Source: Casuarina equisetifolia
Taxonomy: Eukaryota; Streptophyta; Magnoliopsida; Fagales; Casuarinaceae
Direction of reading: 5' to 3'
Assembly: GCA_028551475.1 (NCBI GenBank)
Contig: CM052355.1
Span: 22,657,580-22,721,579 of the forward strand
Length of the DNA: 64,000 nt
Under the pieces are notes generated by a model that was given only the letters and a program-made list of their open reading frames with translations, was not told the DNA's origin and did not search any database. Below are positions 52,301 through 64,000 of the stretch, piece after piece. The position numbers were made by a program, and so were the translations under genes. The stretch's first letter is position 1. Every line of letters begins with the position of its first letter.

Positions 52301-54530
52301 TTTGTTCTTTATCAAATGTTGAAGTCCCTTCTCACTGAGATGTCCAAGTCGCTTGTGCCATAGCTCCATGTGATTATCTTCCACCACATTTATCTTGCCT
52401 TTCTGAATACTAGCTTCAATCTTATAGAGAGTACTGACCTTTTGCCCTTTTGCAAGTATAAGAGAACCTCTACTAAGTTTCCATTTACCGCTACCAAAGT
52501 AGTTATCATATCCCTCATCATCAAGGATGCCAGTAGAGATCAAGTTGAAACAAATCTTAGGGACATGTCTGACATTCTTCAGAATTAGCTTACATCCAAC
52601 ACTAGTCTCCAAGACTACATCTTCAATGCCAACTATCTTTGCATGTGCATTATTTCCTAAGCTAACACACCCAAAATCACCACCTAAATAAGATATGAAG
52701 AACCTTTCATGTGGGGTAACATGAAAAGAGACACCTGTGTCAACAATCCAAGATGAAACCTGACATGAGATGTTGATCTAAGAATCACAAAAGATCATAA
52801 TATCCCCAATACCAAATATAGTTGCCACTATATCTTTTTCAACTTCCTTTTCTCCATTCCTTAATTCTTCTTCCTTAAGTATTCTACAGTCTCTCTTATA
52901 ATGGCCAGACTTACCACAATGATAGCACTTGACATCTTTCCTTGAACGTGAGACTCCACGTGATCTATCAAAATTTGGTGCTCTACTTTTGCTTTTACCT
53001 CTACTCTTGCTTCTGTCTCTCTTTCTATCTACATATTTGTTTCTCCCCCTCCTTTTTGTAACCAATACTTTTATATGTCCATGTGCTCCTTGCTCAATTA
53101 TTTTGGTTTCTTCATTAAGCAAACCTTCATGGACTGACTTTACTCAGAATGCTGCCCGGAGTTGAGTTTGTGAGAGTGACTACCAATGTCTACCAGCTAT
53201 CATGTAAGTTACTCAACAATAACATTACCCGCAATTCATCTTCTAAAATAATATTTACCGTCGCTAACTGATTCACCAAAGACTTAAACTCACTCAAGAA
53301 CTCTATCATCGGCCGTCCTATCTTGTACTTCAAGTTAATTAACCTCTTGAGTAGGGAAACCCTATTCTGAGGAGTCTTGCGTTCATAGAGAGCCTCAAGC
53401 TTTTTCCATCACTCACTAGCTTTAGTCTCATGTGCAATATGGTGATAAATACTATCCTCAACAAATTGTCTAATTTGATAGATAATTTTCTTATTTAACT
53501 TCTCCCACTCTTTATCAGTTAGCTTCTCAGGCTTAGTAGAATCTCCTTCCACAGCATCATACAGATCTCTACTAATCAAGTAATCTTCCATCCGCGGCTT
53601 CCAAGTTTGGAAATTAGATGAATTTAACATGGTCATACCTTTACCAGAAATATTCATATCATCCATCACAACAAAATAAACTCCTTTTTGACCTCCCCCT
53701 CAAATATAAATTAAAAGTGTAAAATTACCAAAATACCTCTCAACAAATGCCAATCAAATTGACCAAAATACCCCTCTAATTATGCCCAAAAATAGTTAAA
53801 TATCTCCCAAAAAATCACAGAAAAATATTACAAAAATCGGGACAGAAATCACCTAAAAATTTTGTTTGGTCAAAGTTAATGCTCGATCGGTCAATGGACA
53901 ATTGGACTAGGTTGACAAATCGGGTCTAGATTTGGGTTGGGCTGAGTCTTCGGATCTGGTCAACAGTCAACGATCAATAGGTCAAACTTTGACTTGGTCA
54001 ATAGGTCAAACTTTGATTGGGTCAACTCTGGGTCAAACTTTGACTGGGTCAACAAAACCCGTTTTTGCTATTGCAGCCGCCTTTCTCCTCTGATTACCAC
54101 CGTTCCAAAGTGGTTTCCAATGAAACAAGAACACCAATCAATAGATCATCTTCCAATGAGTCTATAGAACTCAAAATCGCTCCACAAAACACTTAAACAA
54201 AAGAGAAATCGCAATTCTCCTTTTTGGGCTCATAGGTTCAACATAACCCGCAACACTCCAATTGATTTTCTGACCACAAAGAAGTCAAAAATCACACAAA
54301 CGAAGGCTAGAGAAAAAAATCCGTACCTTAAACGCCGATTTTAGCTTCTCCCTCCATGCATTATACACTAAGTGTTCAACAAAAGGCTTCATGGAACAAA
54401 GCCTTTGTTGACAACTTCCCTCTTGTGTGCGGTGTGCTAAATACACACCAAAACAGTCGTTCTTCCACTAACTGCCTAACAAAGAACGAGCCTTGGTCCT
54501 AATTTAGGAACCTAGGTGCCGATACCAGTT

Positions 54531-54917
54531 TGTTAGAAAACAAACCCGTGAATCTAAACTCACGGAATCTCTCAGGATCTCATTGCACATACAAAGAGAA
54601 TATTAGTCAAGTAAAGAATACACAGAAATTACGAAGTTCGGGATAATCCCTATGTCCCCAGCCTAAGGAGCAATTCTTCACTATGATGAGGAGGGCTTAC
54701 AATGCTTACAGAAAAACCTCTGTTTTCTCTCAATCACTCTCAACCTCATACTTAGGTTTTCCCATAAGGTTTCCTTTTATACAAGTACCAAGGAAATCCA
54801 AATAGAATAGGACTAGTAAACCTAAATAGAATAAGATTGGGAAACCGTTATAAACTACCCACAATACAAATATGGTAGTTACATAATTATCCTTACTAAT
54901 TTACTCCAAACCTAACA
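54531..54917 (-). repeat. Copia-2 5' LTR
   Basis: Same ends as the 3' LTR; differs from it at about 30 positions by eye. Confidence 0.93.
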
Positions 54918-56399
54918 TTAGCCGAAACAAATAGTATGGTGACCTGGTTTGGCTCTTGAAAAGGAAGAGATTTTGGCCTCATCAGAGGGAGACCAATACC
55001 TCCTGTCTTATTAGAGGGAGACATGGCACCTCTGGTCTCATTGAAGGGAAACGTCACTTTTGTGGAAGGAAACTTGCAAGTTTTTCATTAACCAAAAGTT
55101 GCTCCATCAATTACATCCAACTGATTATAAGAGAGGTCAATAGGCTTGGACTAAGCCTATACATGGGCCTAAGTTTAGACTTATAACAGTGAACATCTGC
55201 CTTGATACTTCCTTGAGGCTGCTTTTGAAGCAACTAACCTGTAGCAAAGCGACGGTCTCCCTCAGTTTGGTATCTGCCTTGGATACAAGTCTCGAAAACA
55301 AATTTTGGTATTCCTTTACTCCCTCAGTCTGCCGCAACTTTGTGAGTTCCCAACAAAGGAAAAAGAAGAAAAATATACCTTGGTATTGTGTCAGACCGTA
55401 CCTCTTATGCAAATTGTTAGTCAAAAGCTGCCAAGAAATCGCCTCATCAGCGTGTTCTTCCTTCAATAATTAGTACCAAAAATGGGCGTCCCTGCAATCG
55501 CCTTAAAAATCGGTCCTCAAGGTGGTCCAACCCTAACACTTAGAAGCTCCCTCTTTTCCTCTCTTTTTACTTATATGGACGTAACGGAATGAGTGACAAG
55601 GCACTAAACATCAAGGAAGAAGTTGACGTAGCCTTCTTTTTCCCTATCTTCCCGTCATGAAGGAAAACAAAAGGAAAACAATAGCGGAAGAACTCTTCAA
55701 GGGAGTTCTACCCTTCGAAACTTTGAATTCAAATTGCTTACCGTAGTTTACAACAGAAATCTGTTTCTAAAGAGGTTCTTCCAACCACGAGTGATCATTC
55801 TGCAGCTGACAGACCGGCAGACAGGTCGCCAAGCAGTATGCTATCCCTAAACGGAAGAACTCTTACACAACAAAAGGGCGGGCATGCTGGTTCCGAAAAC
55901 ACAAAAGAACAGAGCTGACCCAAGACATGCAATACAGACAGACACAGTAGACGAAATAAAACTACTGAAATACTAAAATGCTAAAATGCTGAAATGCGGA
56001 CAAGCGTGAGTCCTTCATGCTAAAAACAAACTTCCCGAAAAACCTAATGGGTCCCACTTAAACATCAGTGCCGCCTGGAACGTGAAGTGGCAGACCCAAA
56101 ACAATATCCAGCTTGTGCAATCTTCACCTCCTTGGTACCTAGGAAATCAAGTTTAACGACATGGGGTTGCATTGCTCCTAGCAACAAGTTGGATTCGTTG
56201 TTTCTGCCTTCACTGGCAGCTGCTTGATTGTTTTGAGTTTTCACCACTCTCATGATTGACAATTGGACTAATGGTCCATTTTCATATGCGGATAGCTGTT
56301 GCATTGCCTCCAAAACCTCCTCGAATCGGCAGTTCATATCGGCCTCTAGCTAATCATACTTGGGTTCAACCATCTTAGACTCTAATACCACTTTGTTCG

Positions 56400-56846
56400 T
56401 GCAGTGAAAACCAAGTAGGTGGCAGGGCATTGCAACGGCTAATCTTCTTGGAGAAAGGAAGGGTATTTCTTTCTTTAGCCTAACTTGATCGGCGTTATGT
56501 GGGTTGCTTGAAGTATGTGGGTTCGTTTCCGGAAGCTCGAGACCTCCTCGGTTAGTTAGTCAAAATGCTCCGTGCCCTTTCTTAGGCATTTTCATTCCTC
56601 TATATTATTAGAAAGTAGCCGTCGACTTGACCTAGTGAGTGCCTTTAAGCATGTTTTCTCGTCGTTGACCGTGCTGACTAACGCTTAACTTACACGACGA
56701 CCCTGCTGTTCTGTTAACACAAAACCCGGTAACTCCTTTTGGCTTTACAGACCTCCTTATGCGGCCCTTACACCAACATGGCGACGCGACTCTACCACAT
56801 GGGAACGCAGCGAAGGCAAGGAGAACGGGGCACAAAAATGACATCG
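56400..56846 (-). repeat. Gypsy-2 5' LTR (CpG-rich, next to NAGK)
   Basis: Starts TGCAGTGAAAACC on the plus strand. Shares AAGTAGGTGGCA, GGCTAATCTTCTTGG, TTGACCGTGCTGACTAA and GGCGACGCGACTCTA with the 3' LTR. I count 24 CpGs. The right boundary is uncertain by some tens of bases. Confidence 0.75.
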
Positions 56847-56849
56847 TCT

Positions 56850-57174
56850 TTCCAGCGAATATGGTCTTCGAAGGTTTTAGAGTATTGATTTCAAACAATA
56901 ATAATACTCTGAATGAAGTTTGTCTGTCAACGATTCCAAGTTGTCTCAAAAGTTAGGTGACTCTTTTTGTTTTGTAGAGACAGATGTACAAGCAAGAAAG
57001 GATGCGCATCAGACAAACAGTTAAGTACGCGCAGACTCCCATTCGGAGGCGTTTTATAAGTAGAAAACAGTGCTTCAAATGAATAAAAAAAAACTGCATC
57101 CACAGGACTCCCGTCCGTCCAAGCTCCAACCTGTAGCGTTTGGCCCATTAGCCGTCCGGAACCAAAGCGTGGCT

Positions 57175-57205
<31 letters not shown>

Positions 57206-57351
57206 CAGGGTCGTTCTCTAACGTAACTCCAAATTCCGGTTGTTGTTCTTGTTCTTCCTTCCTTGTCTCTTTTATCCAGGGTCAAACTCTCTTTCCTTGA
57301 GAAACCGAAACCGACCAACCCAAACCAAACAGGAGTGAGTGTGTGCGAGGC
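56850..57351 (+). promoter_or_regulatory. Presumed promoter and 5' leader of NAGK
   Basis: Lies between the Gypsy-2 LTR and the start codon. Contains TTTATAAG (about 57052), a possible TATA box, and TTGGCCCATTA (about 57140), of the TGGGCC type found in many plant housekeeping promoters, then a CT-rich leader. The transcription start was not determined. Confidence 0.45.
57173..57206 (+). repeat. (CT)n tract in the NAGK leader
   Basis: CTCCCTCC followed by uninterrupted CT pairs. Pyrimidine tracts of this kind are common near plant transcription starts. Confidence 0.92.
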
Positions 57352-60300
57352 ATGAAGAGGAACAGGAATGGGGAAATCTGGGATTTCGAGCACGAAATGC
57401 CGGCGCAGGGCGCCAACCAGAGGGCGACGGGAGTAGTGCTTGGATTGGACGGCGGCACCACCTCGACCGTGTGCGTATGCATGCCCCTCATCCCCTTCTC
57501 TAACGCTCTCCCCCCCGACCCTCTTCCTGTCCTCGCTCGCGCCGTTGCGGGCTGCTCCAACCACAATAGCGTCGGTGGTATCATCTTCACCCTCTGTTAA
57601 TTTTTTTTTTTTCAATGGAATTTTGGGTGAATCAATCTGCTCTTCCTTTTTCGCTGTTTGTTTCCTTCATAATTTGACTTTTGTTATAATATACAACTAA
57701 TCCCACCGTGCCCAAAATTTCCCTCACCTACACGATGTCTCTCCAGTAATGTCCTCGTGCTGAGATGGGTTTCCTTTATGGACTTCAAAAGATGCGCGAG
57801 TCTTATGGTCCTATATGTTCTGTTGCTCTTGGCAAAATTCTGACAAGTACGGCTGTGGTAATGATTCTTTTAACTCCTTAAGGCTTACTCTACAGAGCAC
57901 CTGGTATCCGCAACAATGCTCATTACTAACTGCGTCAGCCACTTTGTTCCCTACGAATTCGTTATTCCTAGGGAACAATTGACGTTAAATGACCATACCT
58001 AGATAGCAATCTTCTCACATAGTCACAATTTGGACGTTTTAGGCACCGACACCCTAGCTCCCTTGTGGTAACTTTCACGTGTTTACCATATACATGTGCT
58101 TTATTTACCTTTGCGCTGTTTAAGAGATTGTAATCCTCCCCAATAACGAAAAGCTGCACCATGCAATGATATCAAGTCTTGTAACTAACAATATTCGTGG
58201 TGAAACATGAAGAGCACAAAAGTAACGGTGTGGTTATGATTGTCAGATAGTTTCTTTTTCTTACAGAAACTGCTGCAAGGGAAACTTTGGAGCAAGTTAT
58301 GGCAGATGCACTTTCAAAGTCAGGTTCAAGTCGATCTGCAGTTCGAGCGGTTTGTCTCGCTGTATCTGGCGTCAACCATCCCTTGGATCAGCAAAGCATT
58401 TTGGATTGGCTTAGGTGTGCTCCGTAAAAGTATATATTTACATCTTTAATGAACTTGTTGCATATTGGATGTACTTTTTTTATTTACTTTCTTTTTTTAG
58501 TTGGCTAGTTGTTACACTGGACAATGTTGCTAAAGTCATGTCAATAGGATACAATATGCCCACTCAAAAAAAAAAAAAAAAGAAAAGAAAAGTTTCATGT
58601 TTATTGTGTTCTGTTTCATGGCAATGAGCTGCATAACTTTTTCAGAATCGCAAAGTAACTGATGTTTTCCTTTGATATGTTATATATTTGCAATGTCCAG
58701 TAAATTAATGGATGATTCTGTTTTTTGAATTAATTTCTAGTATTGCAGAGTGATGACAGAAATATCTTTAAGGATTTGTATTTTGTTATTTTACATTATT
58801 TTGGAATTCCTTGTGCATTAATTTCCTTGGTTTCCTGGCTTAGTCCCTACTATTCACTTATCCATAATTTCCTCGTAGCAGTTAGTTCTCCCTCGCTTTT
58901 GGTCAAGAATGCAGCATACATTGTAATATGTGAAGTCAGAAAGACCTTAAGAATTTCTAACAAAGTATTTTTCACTCATTATGTTCTTTCAGCTTCAAAG
59001 GAACTCAATTTTTTATGTTATAGAACAGGGGAGCGAGTGGAGCACTGTATATGTTTGATCCTCAAAATTTCAAGACGTAATTATATTATTTACAAATATT
59101 TTGTCAAAATTGGATGGGAGTAATGTACATTTGGCACTTATAAAAGAGGAGGATACCATGGAGCAATTTGTGTTGATAGAGCATGAGATTTTGTTCACAA
59201 ACCTATTGAATGACAGTCTGCATTTGTTTTATGTGCGTTCTTATTATTGTTGATGTTTTTGTTACTATTATTGTTACTACTTTTATTGTTTCTTTTTTTA
59301 TTATGTTTAGTTTTTGAGGTTTCGGTGGAGGGGTAAGGGTGGATTGAGCATTTAGATAGGATGTGTCCTGTTAAGGCCTTGCTTGTAACTTTTTCTACAA
59401 GTGATTTTGAAATGTTTCACTTTATTGACTGGTAGAAGCTGTTGTGGCGGAAGCTGCTTTTTATATATTAGAGAACCATTGCTCACATTGTGTTTGAATT
59501 GTACTGTATACTGCTGTGACACTTTTTTGTTCCCCAATATTGCCAAAATATTCTTCCTGTCTCCCTTACAAGTATGAATATCTATTAGGTATCCTTTTAG
59601 TCTTGAGTAACTTTCTCCTAATGTCAACAGGGATATATTCCCCAACCATGTACGACTATATGTTCAGAATGATGCTGTAGCTGCTCTAGCTAGTGGAACT
59701 ATGGGAAAGCTTCATGGATGTGTTCTAATTGCTGGCACAGGCACCATTGCTTATGGATTCACAGAAGATGGCAGGGAAGCTCGGGCCGCTGGTGCTGGAC
59801 CCACCTTAGGGGATTGGGGAAGGTATAGGCTCCTTGGCCGATACCCTCTTTTTATTTTGTTTTTTCCTTGGCGCACACACTCTGAAGATGATCCTAGTTA
59901 TTTTTTATTAGTATGTTGAGCTTTTGTTATTTTATGTTTAGCCTTTGATGGTGTGAAACTTAGATCTAGCTAAACTAACATCTTTTGTCTGTGGATATGT
60001 TTTGCTTTTAGAGGAATAACCATGTTTTAAAATCAAGTGCTTCTTGCTTTCTATTTTTCTTCTGGAATAACACGAGCAATCACTATCTTATGTAGATATT
60101 TCTATGAATTTGTATTAAGTTTATAGCCTTGGCTTTTCCAGTAACACTTTTTCAGCATGAAACATTTCTTTATAAGAAACGACTGATGGTGGGGTTGTTG
60201 CTATAATCTTAGAAGAAGGAGCCGAAAGAAACAGAATAGTTTCCTATTCTGAAGCTTCTTCTATAACTTGCAATAATAGTGTCACAATTGCTGTAATCTG

Positions 60301-63300
60301 TACAAAATTTTATGGTTCACACAAATGTAATGTACAAAATCTTATTCGTCATTCTTTAATATTCTGTGGAACCATTACCTTCACTCATACATTTTACAAG
60401 AAATTATTCTTTGGGAGGTATCAAATGTTCAGAAAATACACTGATATTCTTTCCAGGAAAACACATTTTCCACTACAACCTGAAATAATCTTTGTATGCG
60501 GACTATATGGATCAGAAGTAAATTTGTGGGATTGGAACCCATATAAGTTCTCTTTTTCATAAATCATCGCAGAAAATGGGTGTGCTTATCTGATCCAAAT
60601 ATATGCTTTAGCCACATTTTTGCTATCTCAACTTGTGTTGTTTTTGGTGGTCTTTGTGTCAATGTTGCACCTTTTTGCTTAAACCACTTGAACTTTACCT
60701 ATTTGGACAGGTCTTTTTGGCACATAATTAGTCCTGTCCTTTTTATGGTGATTTCTCTGACTCCTCAGGAATGAGTTGATCTTTCTCCTTAATAATTCTA
60801 TTCAAATTTATGCACTTCTTGAAAGAGGTTGGCAAAGAAACTACTTTTCCAGTTTTGAGTTTGACTTAAAATTCATAATTGAACTCTCTGAAGGATGTTT
60901 CCTCTGTAGGACTTACTTTCCTACCGGCCTCATATATTCCATGTGGGCATTTTAATTCATTGTCTTGTTTACTTGCAGTGGGTACGGAATAGCTGCACAG
61001 GCATTAACTGCCATCATAAGGTCTTACGATGGTCGTGGTCCACATACAATGCTTACAAGTAGTATGCTACGGAGACTTGGGCTTTCTTCTCCAGATGAAC
61101 TCATTGGGTAGCCGTCTTAAAACTTTTAATTTTCATTTCATGTCTGTTTTCTCTTGTATTCACAAGTCATATGCTTGGACGACTCCTCTTAGCACCCTCA
61201 ACCTAATTATTTATTCACTGAACAAGTTCGCTAGTTAGGAACTTCATCGGCTTTTTCCTATTTGAACTGTAATAAGTTGATATAGAACAACTATCATGGA
61301 CGTGATGCAAATATGGGTTCAGAATGTTTTTCTTTCAAATGGAATTTAGGTGGACCTACGCAGATCCATCATGGGCACGCATTGCAGCACTTGTTCCAGT
61401 TGTTGTATCTTGTGCAGAGGCAGGTGATGAAGTTGCAAATAAGATATTGATAGATTCAGTTCAAGAATTGGCTTCAAGCGTGAAAGCTGTTGTTCAAAGA
61501 CTTGGCTTGTGTGGTAAAGGTCAGGAATGTCCAACTAAAACTGAAAATAAATGAAAATCCTTTTCTTGTTCTTCCTTCTTTCTATGGTAATATAATATAG
61601 GCATGAGGCTTGTCCTTTAAAGCATTTAACTATTCTACATTTGCTGTCAATCACTACTTTCAAATCTGATTCAGTTCATCTATTGGAATAGTGCTTTTAC
61701 GAGTAATATTGCTACATAGTGATTTTCTAGCTTACCTTGACTACTGCAAGACTATTTCTGGGCGCTGTATTATTTTGTAGAAAATAAGTCCCAGAACAAC
61801 CTCAATTATTTCTTATGAGTAACTATAGCAATGTAAGATTGAAGCTAAGCTGAACTTGATTTGGAAATAGGGTTGAAATTTATAATTGTGTGTGCTAAAA
61901 AAATCACAGCTATGATTCTGTATTTAACACCCTTTACATGGCCATTTCCATGGTAGCTAGCACAGCTGAAATCACCAGTGAATTTGTAGATGTAATTTTA
62001 AAATAATTAGATGCCAAAAATAAATTCCATAGTATCTTTTCCATACACAAACATGCGAGTATTTTATTCTCTTAATTTTAAGATCTGAGATACCCTTTGG
62101 AATCTTTAACCTAAGTGTTTAAACTTTAGTTCCCACCTGTCACCACCCACCCTTTTTCTCTTTCAATTTTGCCCTTTGTCTTTCTCAAGTCAGTTTTATC
62201 ACTATTGTTACTGCCAAATTACTCTCTGAATGCATGTCAAAAGAAGAGGCCTGGTATAATGCTTTTGGAGAGGAAAAAAGCTAATGCATGTGTGTGTTGC
62301 TTAAAGATCATAGACATCACATGCATCTACCATGGAATGAGTGATTGAACCCATGCATCTACCATCTCTTTGACTGGACATGTGTTAGTAGCCTTCTCTG
62401 AACATTCAAAATATTGGACCATGTTATAATAATGGTGACAGTGCAGGACAGTACAGAATTTGTATGTTATGGTTATAATACTAGTAAGTTTCTTCAATGT
62501 GGTATTAGATGTTATTTTTCCTTCTGCTTATGAGGAGTGCTGCATTTGGTCGATTTCTACCTGCTTGTAATGTTTATAAGTTGAGAAGTGCGCCACACAA
62601 AAGCCTTTTCTAATTCATGTCAGCCGTGTCGTCCTAATTCCACACGTTTATGGGAAAAATCCTTTTACAGATGGGAAAGATAATTTTCCTCTTGTAATGG
62701 TTGGTGGTGTTCTTGAAGCAAATAAGAGGTGGGACATAGGCAAGGAGGTCGTAAATTTCATTTCCAAGGACTACCCAGGGGTACAACCAATTAGGCCAAA
62801 GGTAAGGCATACTTCATTTCCTCTGAGTGGCCATCTAAACTAATCTACATCTATATCTTTAGTATGGCAATGGTCCTCTTGGCCACAACTATCAGCTGAA
62901 GAACAGAATCTATGAGAAATCGAAAATATTCTGAATCCGATCCTGTTTCTTGAAGTATTTATTATGCTTCTGATAACGTCTGTACCAGAGACTGAATGCC
63001 TGGATTGGGGAAGTTGATATGTTTTCAGATTCATCTGATATTAATAAATTGTCTTTGCCATTACGGTACCAGTGCATCAACTTTGATTGTTTAATTGTCA
63101 AATGACGTAGCTTCAGGTGAAATGTGTTAGGCCGGGTACATGAATGCGTAGACAAGGCAAATTCGCTGTTCAAGAGAAAGATCAGTTATAGTCGTGAATA
63201 TTCAATTTCTTTTATAATCTTTTTAAGTTCTTTCTTTAATTAGTAGTAAATATATTCTTCTTCTTCTTCCTTTTTATTGGTGGGTGAAGTAGCATTTGGA

Positions 63301-63458
63301 AGTGAATGTATAAATCCGTTTTGCCTGACATTGGTTATACTTCTGGTGTCTACTTGTCTCTCTGAATCAAAAACCAGGTGGAACCCGCAGTTGGAGCAGC
63401 ACTACTTGCTTGGAGTTTCGTAATGACAGAATCTTGTAAGGAAGTCTATAGAAGCTGA
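57352..63458 (+). CDS. NAGK: N-acetyl-D-glucosamine kinase, 7 exons, 358 aa, complete
   Basis: Predicted to phosphorylate free N-acetylglucosamine to GlcNAc-6-phosphate with ATP, feeding the UDP-GlcNAc salvage route; BadF/BadG/BcrA/BcrD sugar-kinase fold, probably cytosolic. Exons: 57352-57577, 58267-58414, 59631-59822, 60979-61107, 61350-61519, 62671-62801, 63378-63458. All six introns are GT-AG and the frame is continuous across every junction. Visible motifs: N-terminal MKRNRNGEIWDFE, which I recall from plant homologues; phosphate-1 loop LDGGTTST (residues 32-39); SGVNHP (109-114); NDA with the candidate catalytic Asp139; second ATP-loop motif AGTGT (159-163); GDWGSGYG (185-192); VMVGGV (297-302); C-terminal EPAVGAALLA (334-343). 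I chose the ATG at 57352 because the conserved N-terminus begins there; an in-frame GTG lies three codons upstream. No TATA box is obvious close to the start. The gene looks intact. Family assignment is firm; substrate is inferred from the family. Confidence 0.93.
57578..63377 (+). other. Introns of NAGK
   Basis: Six introns: 57578-58266, 58415-59630, 59823-60978, 61108-61349, 61520-62670 and 62802-63377. Phases are 1, 2, 2, 2, 1 and 0. All GT-AG. No nested gene or clear transposon seen; an A-run lies near 58566-58580 in intron 2. Confidence 0.85.
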
Positions 63459-64000
63459 GGATGGTTCAGGACAGCTTATTAGGTGTACAGTTCCCGGGAC
63501 AAACAAGATTGGAAGTGAAGTTACCATTCTGAAATCAAATCGAAGATGGTTATGAAATTTTTCTCCATAAGTGCGAGGCATCTATACAAGCCTGGTGCTT
63601 GGTTGGTAGATCTTTGAAATCATCTTTCTTATTGATTTCATATGCGTCGTCTTCTTGTATAAAACAACTGATGCTTTTAATTGTGATGTAAACAAAATCA
63701 TTGGAATTGTGATAATGGCCCCGCATGTACTTTGGTTTCTTGTCTCCTACGCTATCCCAAGTTTTTCCTCTTTAGCCTTGGAAGTGGTTTTACTAGGTAG
63801 CTGCATGGCCTTGAAAGTTGTTGAGCCTTTCTGCAATTTCAGAATGTTACCAGGCTTGGAACATAATTTGAATCTTGAGAGCAGATCCAATGACAAGGGA
63901 GCCTTTGCGCGTCACGAGATTAGTTTGCAAGTTTTTGCGAACTAGATAGTCGCGCAATTGATTTCTGCGGGAGCTATATTTGATTGGTTAAATGACCACT
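63459..64000 (+). other. 3' untranslated and downstream region of NAGK
   Basis: Follows the TGA at 63456-63458. No canonical AATAAA was fixed; GTATAAAAC near 63657 and GTAAACAAAATC near 63688 are candidate A-rich elements. The 63655-63945 plus-strand frame has no recognisable family. Confidence 0.4.

Larger units (their letters stand above)
47567..54917 (-). mobile_element. Copia-2: Tork/Tnt1-like LTR retrotransposon (minus), fossil
   Basis: 3' LTR 47567-47952 and 5' LTR 54531-54917 (386-387 bp, roughly 92% alike by eye). tRNA-Met-type primer site at 54516-54527 and a purine tract (CCAAAAGGGGAAAAT) beside the 3' LTR. Parts on the minus strand: gag 53669-53150, zinc knuckle (CYHCGKSGHYKRDC) about 52925-52880, protease about 52770-52600, integrase about 52500-51400, reverse transcriptase about 51060-50290 (LLYVDDMLIVG), RNase H about 49980-49540 (ALSTTEAEYIA). 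Flanks TTAAT and TTAGC match only in part as a target duplication. About 5.9 kb without the nested solo LTR. Several breaks and an internal rearrangement; not intact. It lies inside the gag region of Gypsy-2. Confidence 0.93.
43729..56850 (-). mobile_element. Gypsy-2: LTR retrotransposon (minus), fossil, split by Copia-2
   Basis: 3' LTR about 43729-44125; 5' LTR about 56400-56846 (outer ends approximate). Primer site TGGTATTAGAGTC (minus, near 56380-56392). gag start region 56390-54918 (NCRFEEVLEAMQQLSAYENG). After the Copia-2 insertion the element resumes at 47566 with a zinc-knuckle block (KGLCFNCNNKF) near 47100, a protease region about 46950-46690, reverse transcriptase about 46300-45560 (LLGLTNVPYTFQSLMN) and a C-terminal tail (HVSCLLLKK) near 44500. 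Heavily broken, oldest layer of this nest. 44940-45560 does not align clearly to Gypsy and may hold foreign sequence. Confidence 0.82.

Noticed and set aside
56632-57148. Frames in the Gypsy-2 LTR and the NAGK upstream region
   Set aside because: They fall in LTR or promoter DNA; the GC-rich LTR gives chance open frames on both strands.
57148-57615. 155-codon and 102-codon minus-strand frames over NAGK exon 1
   Set aside because: Shadows of the GC-rich first exon and the CT tract; the plus strand holds the conserved kinase sequence with matching splice sites.
57440-57700. Alternative plus-strand frame overlapping NAGK exon 1
   Set aside because: Out of frame with the conserved N-terminus and runs into intron 1.
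63655-63945. 96-codon plus-strand frame downstream of NAGK
   Set aside because: Lies in the 3' region, no recognisable family; hydrophobic text could be chance in T-rich DNA.

Overview
This is a stretch of a plant nuclear genome, almost certainly a eudicot. It has intron-rich genes with plant-type proteins, Copia and Gypsy LTR retrotransposons with initiator-tRNA-Met primer sites, a CT-repeat 5' leader and an AT-rich background. Only two host genes are supported, one at each edge. About 45 kb between them is a graveyard of nested LTR elements plus a tandem-repeat array.

Left edge (1-7026, minus strand): the first two coding exons of a carnosine N-methyltransferase-like (N2227 family) gene. 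Exon 1 is 7026-6905 and exon 2 is 2992-2920. The gene runs off the left end. Intron 1 (about 3.9 kb) holds a 24-base G run, a 60-bp tandem duplication and one copy of a repeat that recurs upstream of exon 1.

7027-14701: intergenic DNA, then an array of about ten monomers of roughly 300 bp (9541-14440). A Copia-type solo LTR splits the array, and that LTR is itself split by a solo LTR of a family beginning TGATAACTC (called the TGATAAC family here).

14702-28914: Gypsy-1, a minus-strand chromovirus with a CATAT target duplication. A TGATAAC-family LTR (18090-26027, duplication GACCT) sits in it. That LTR holds a Copia element (Copia-1, 18452-23755, duplication CTTCT) and a second TGATAAC-family LTR (24053-25329).

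28915-43728: decayed sequence. It includes an AT-rich block, a lone array monomer, pieces of several Copia elements in both orientations, long SIRE-like LTRs in opposite orientations and three more TGATAAC-family copies.

43729-about 56850: Gypsy-2 (minus), interrupted by Copia-2 (47567-54917, minus), which carries another TGATAAC-family solo LTR (47973-49373, duplication AGTAA). The gene-side LTR of Gypsy-2 is CpG-rich and the far LTR is almost CpG-free.

Right edge (57352-63458, plus strand): a complete seven-exon N-acetylglucosamine kinase gene (358 residues) that starts about 500 bp from the Gypsy-2 LTR. The two host genes show no functional link. I found no tRNA, rRNA, CRISPR array or novel multi-gene system. 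The most unusual items are the tandem array with a shared coding-like core, the TGATAAC solo-LTR family and the CpG contrast within one LTR pair.
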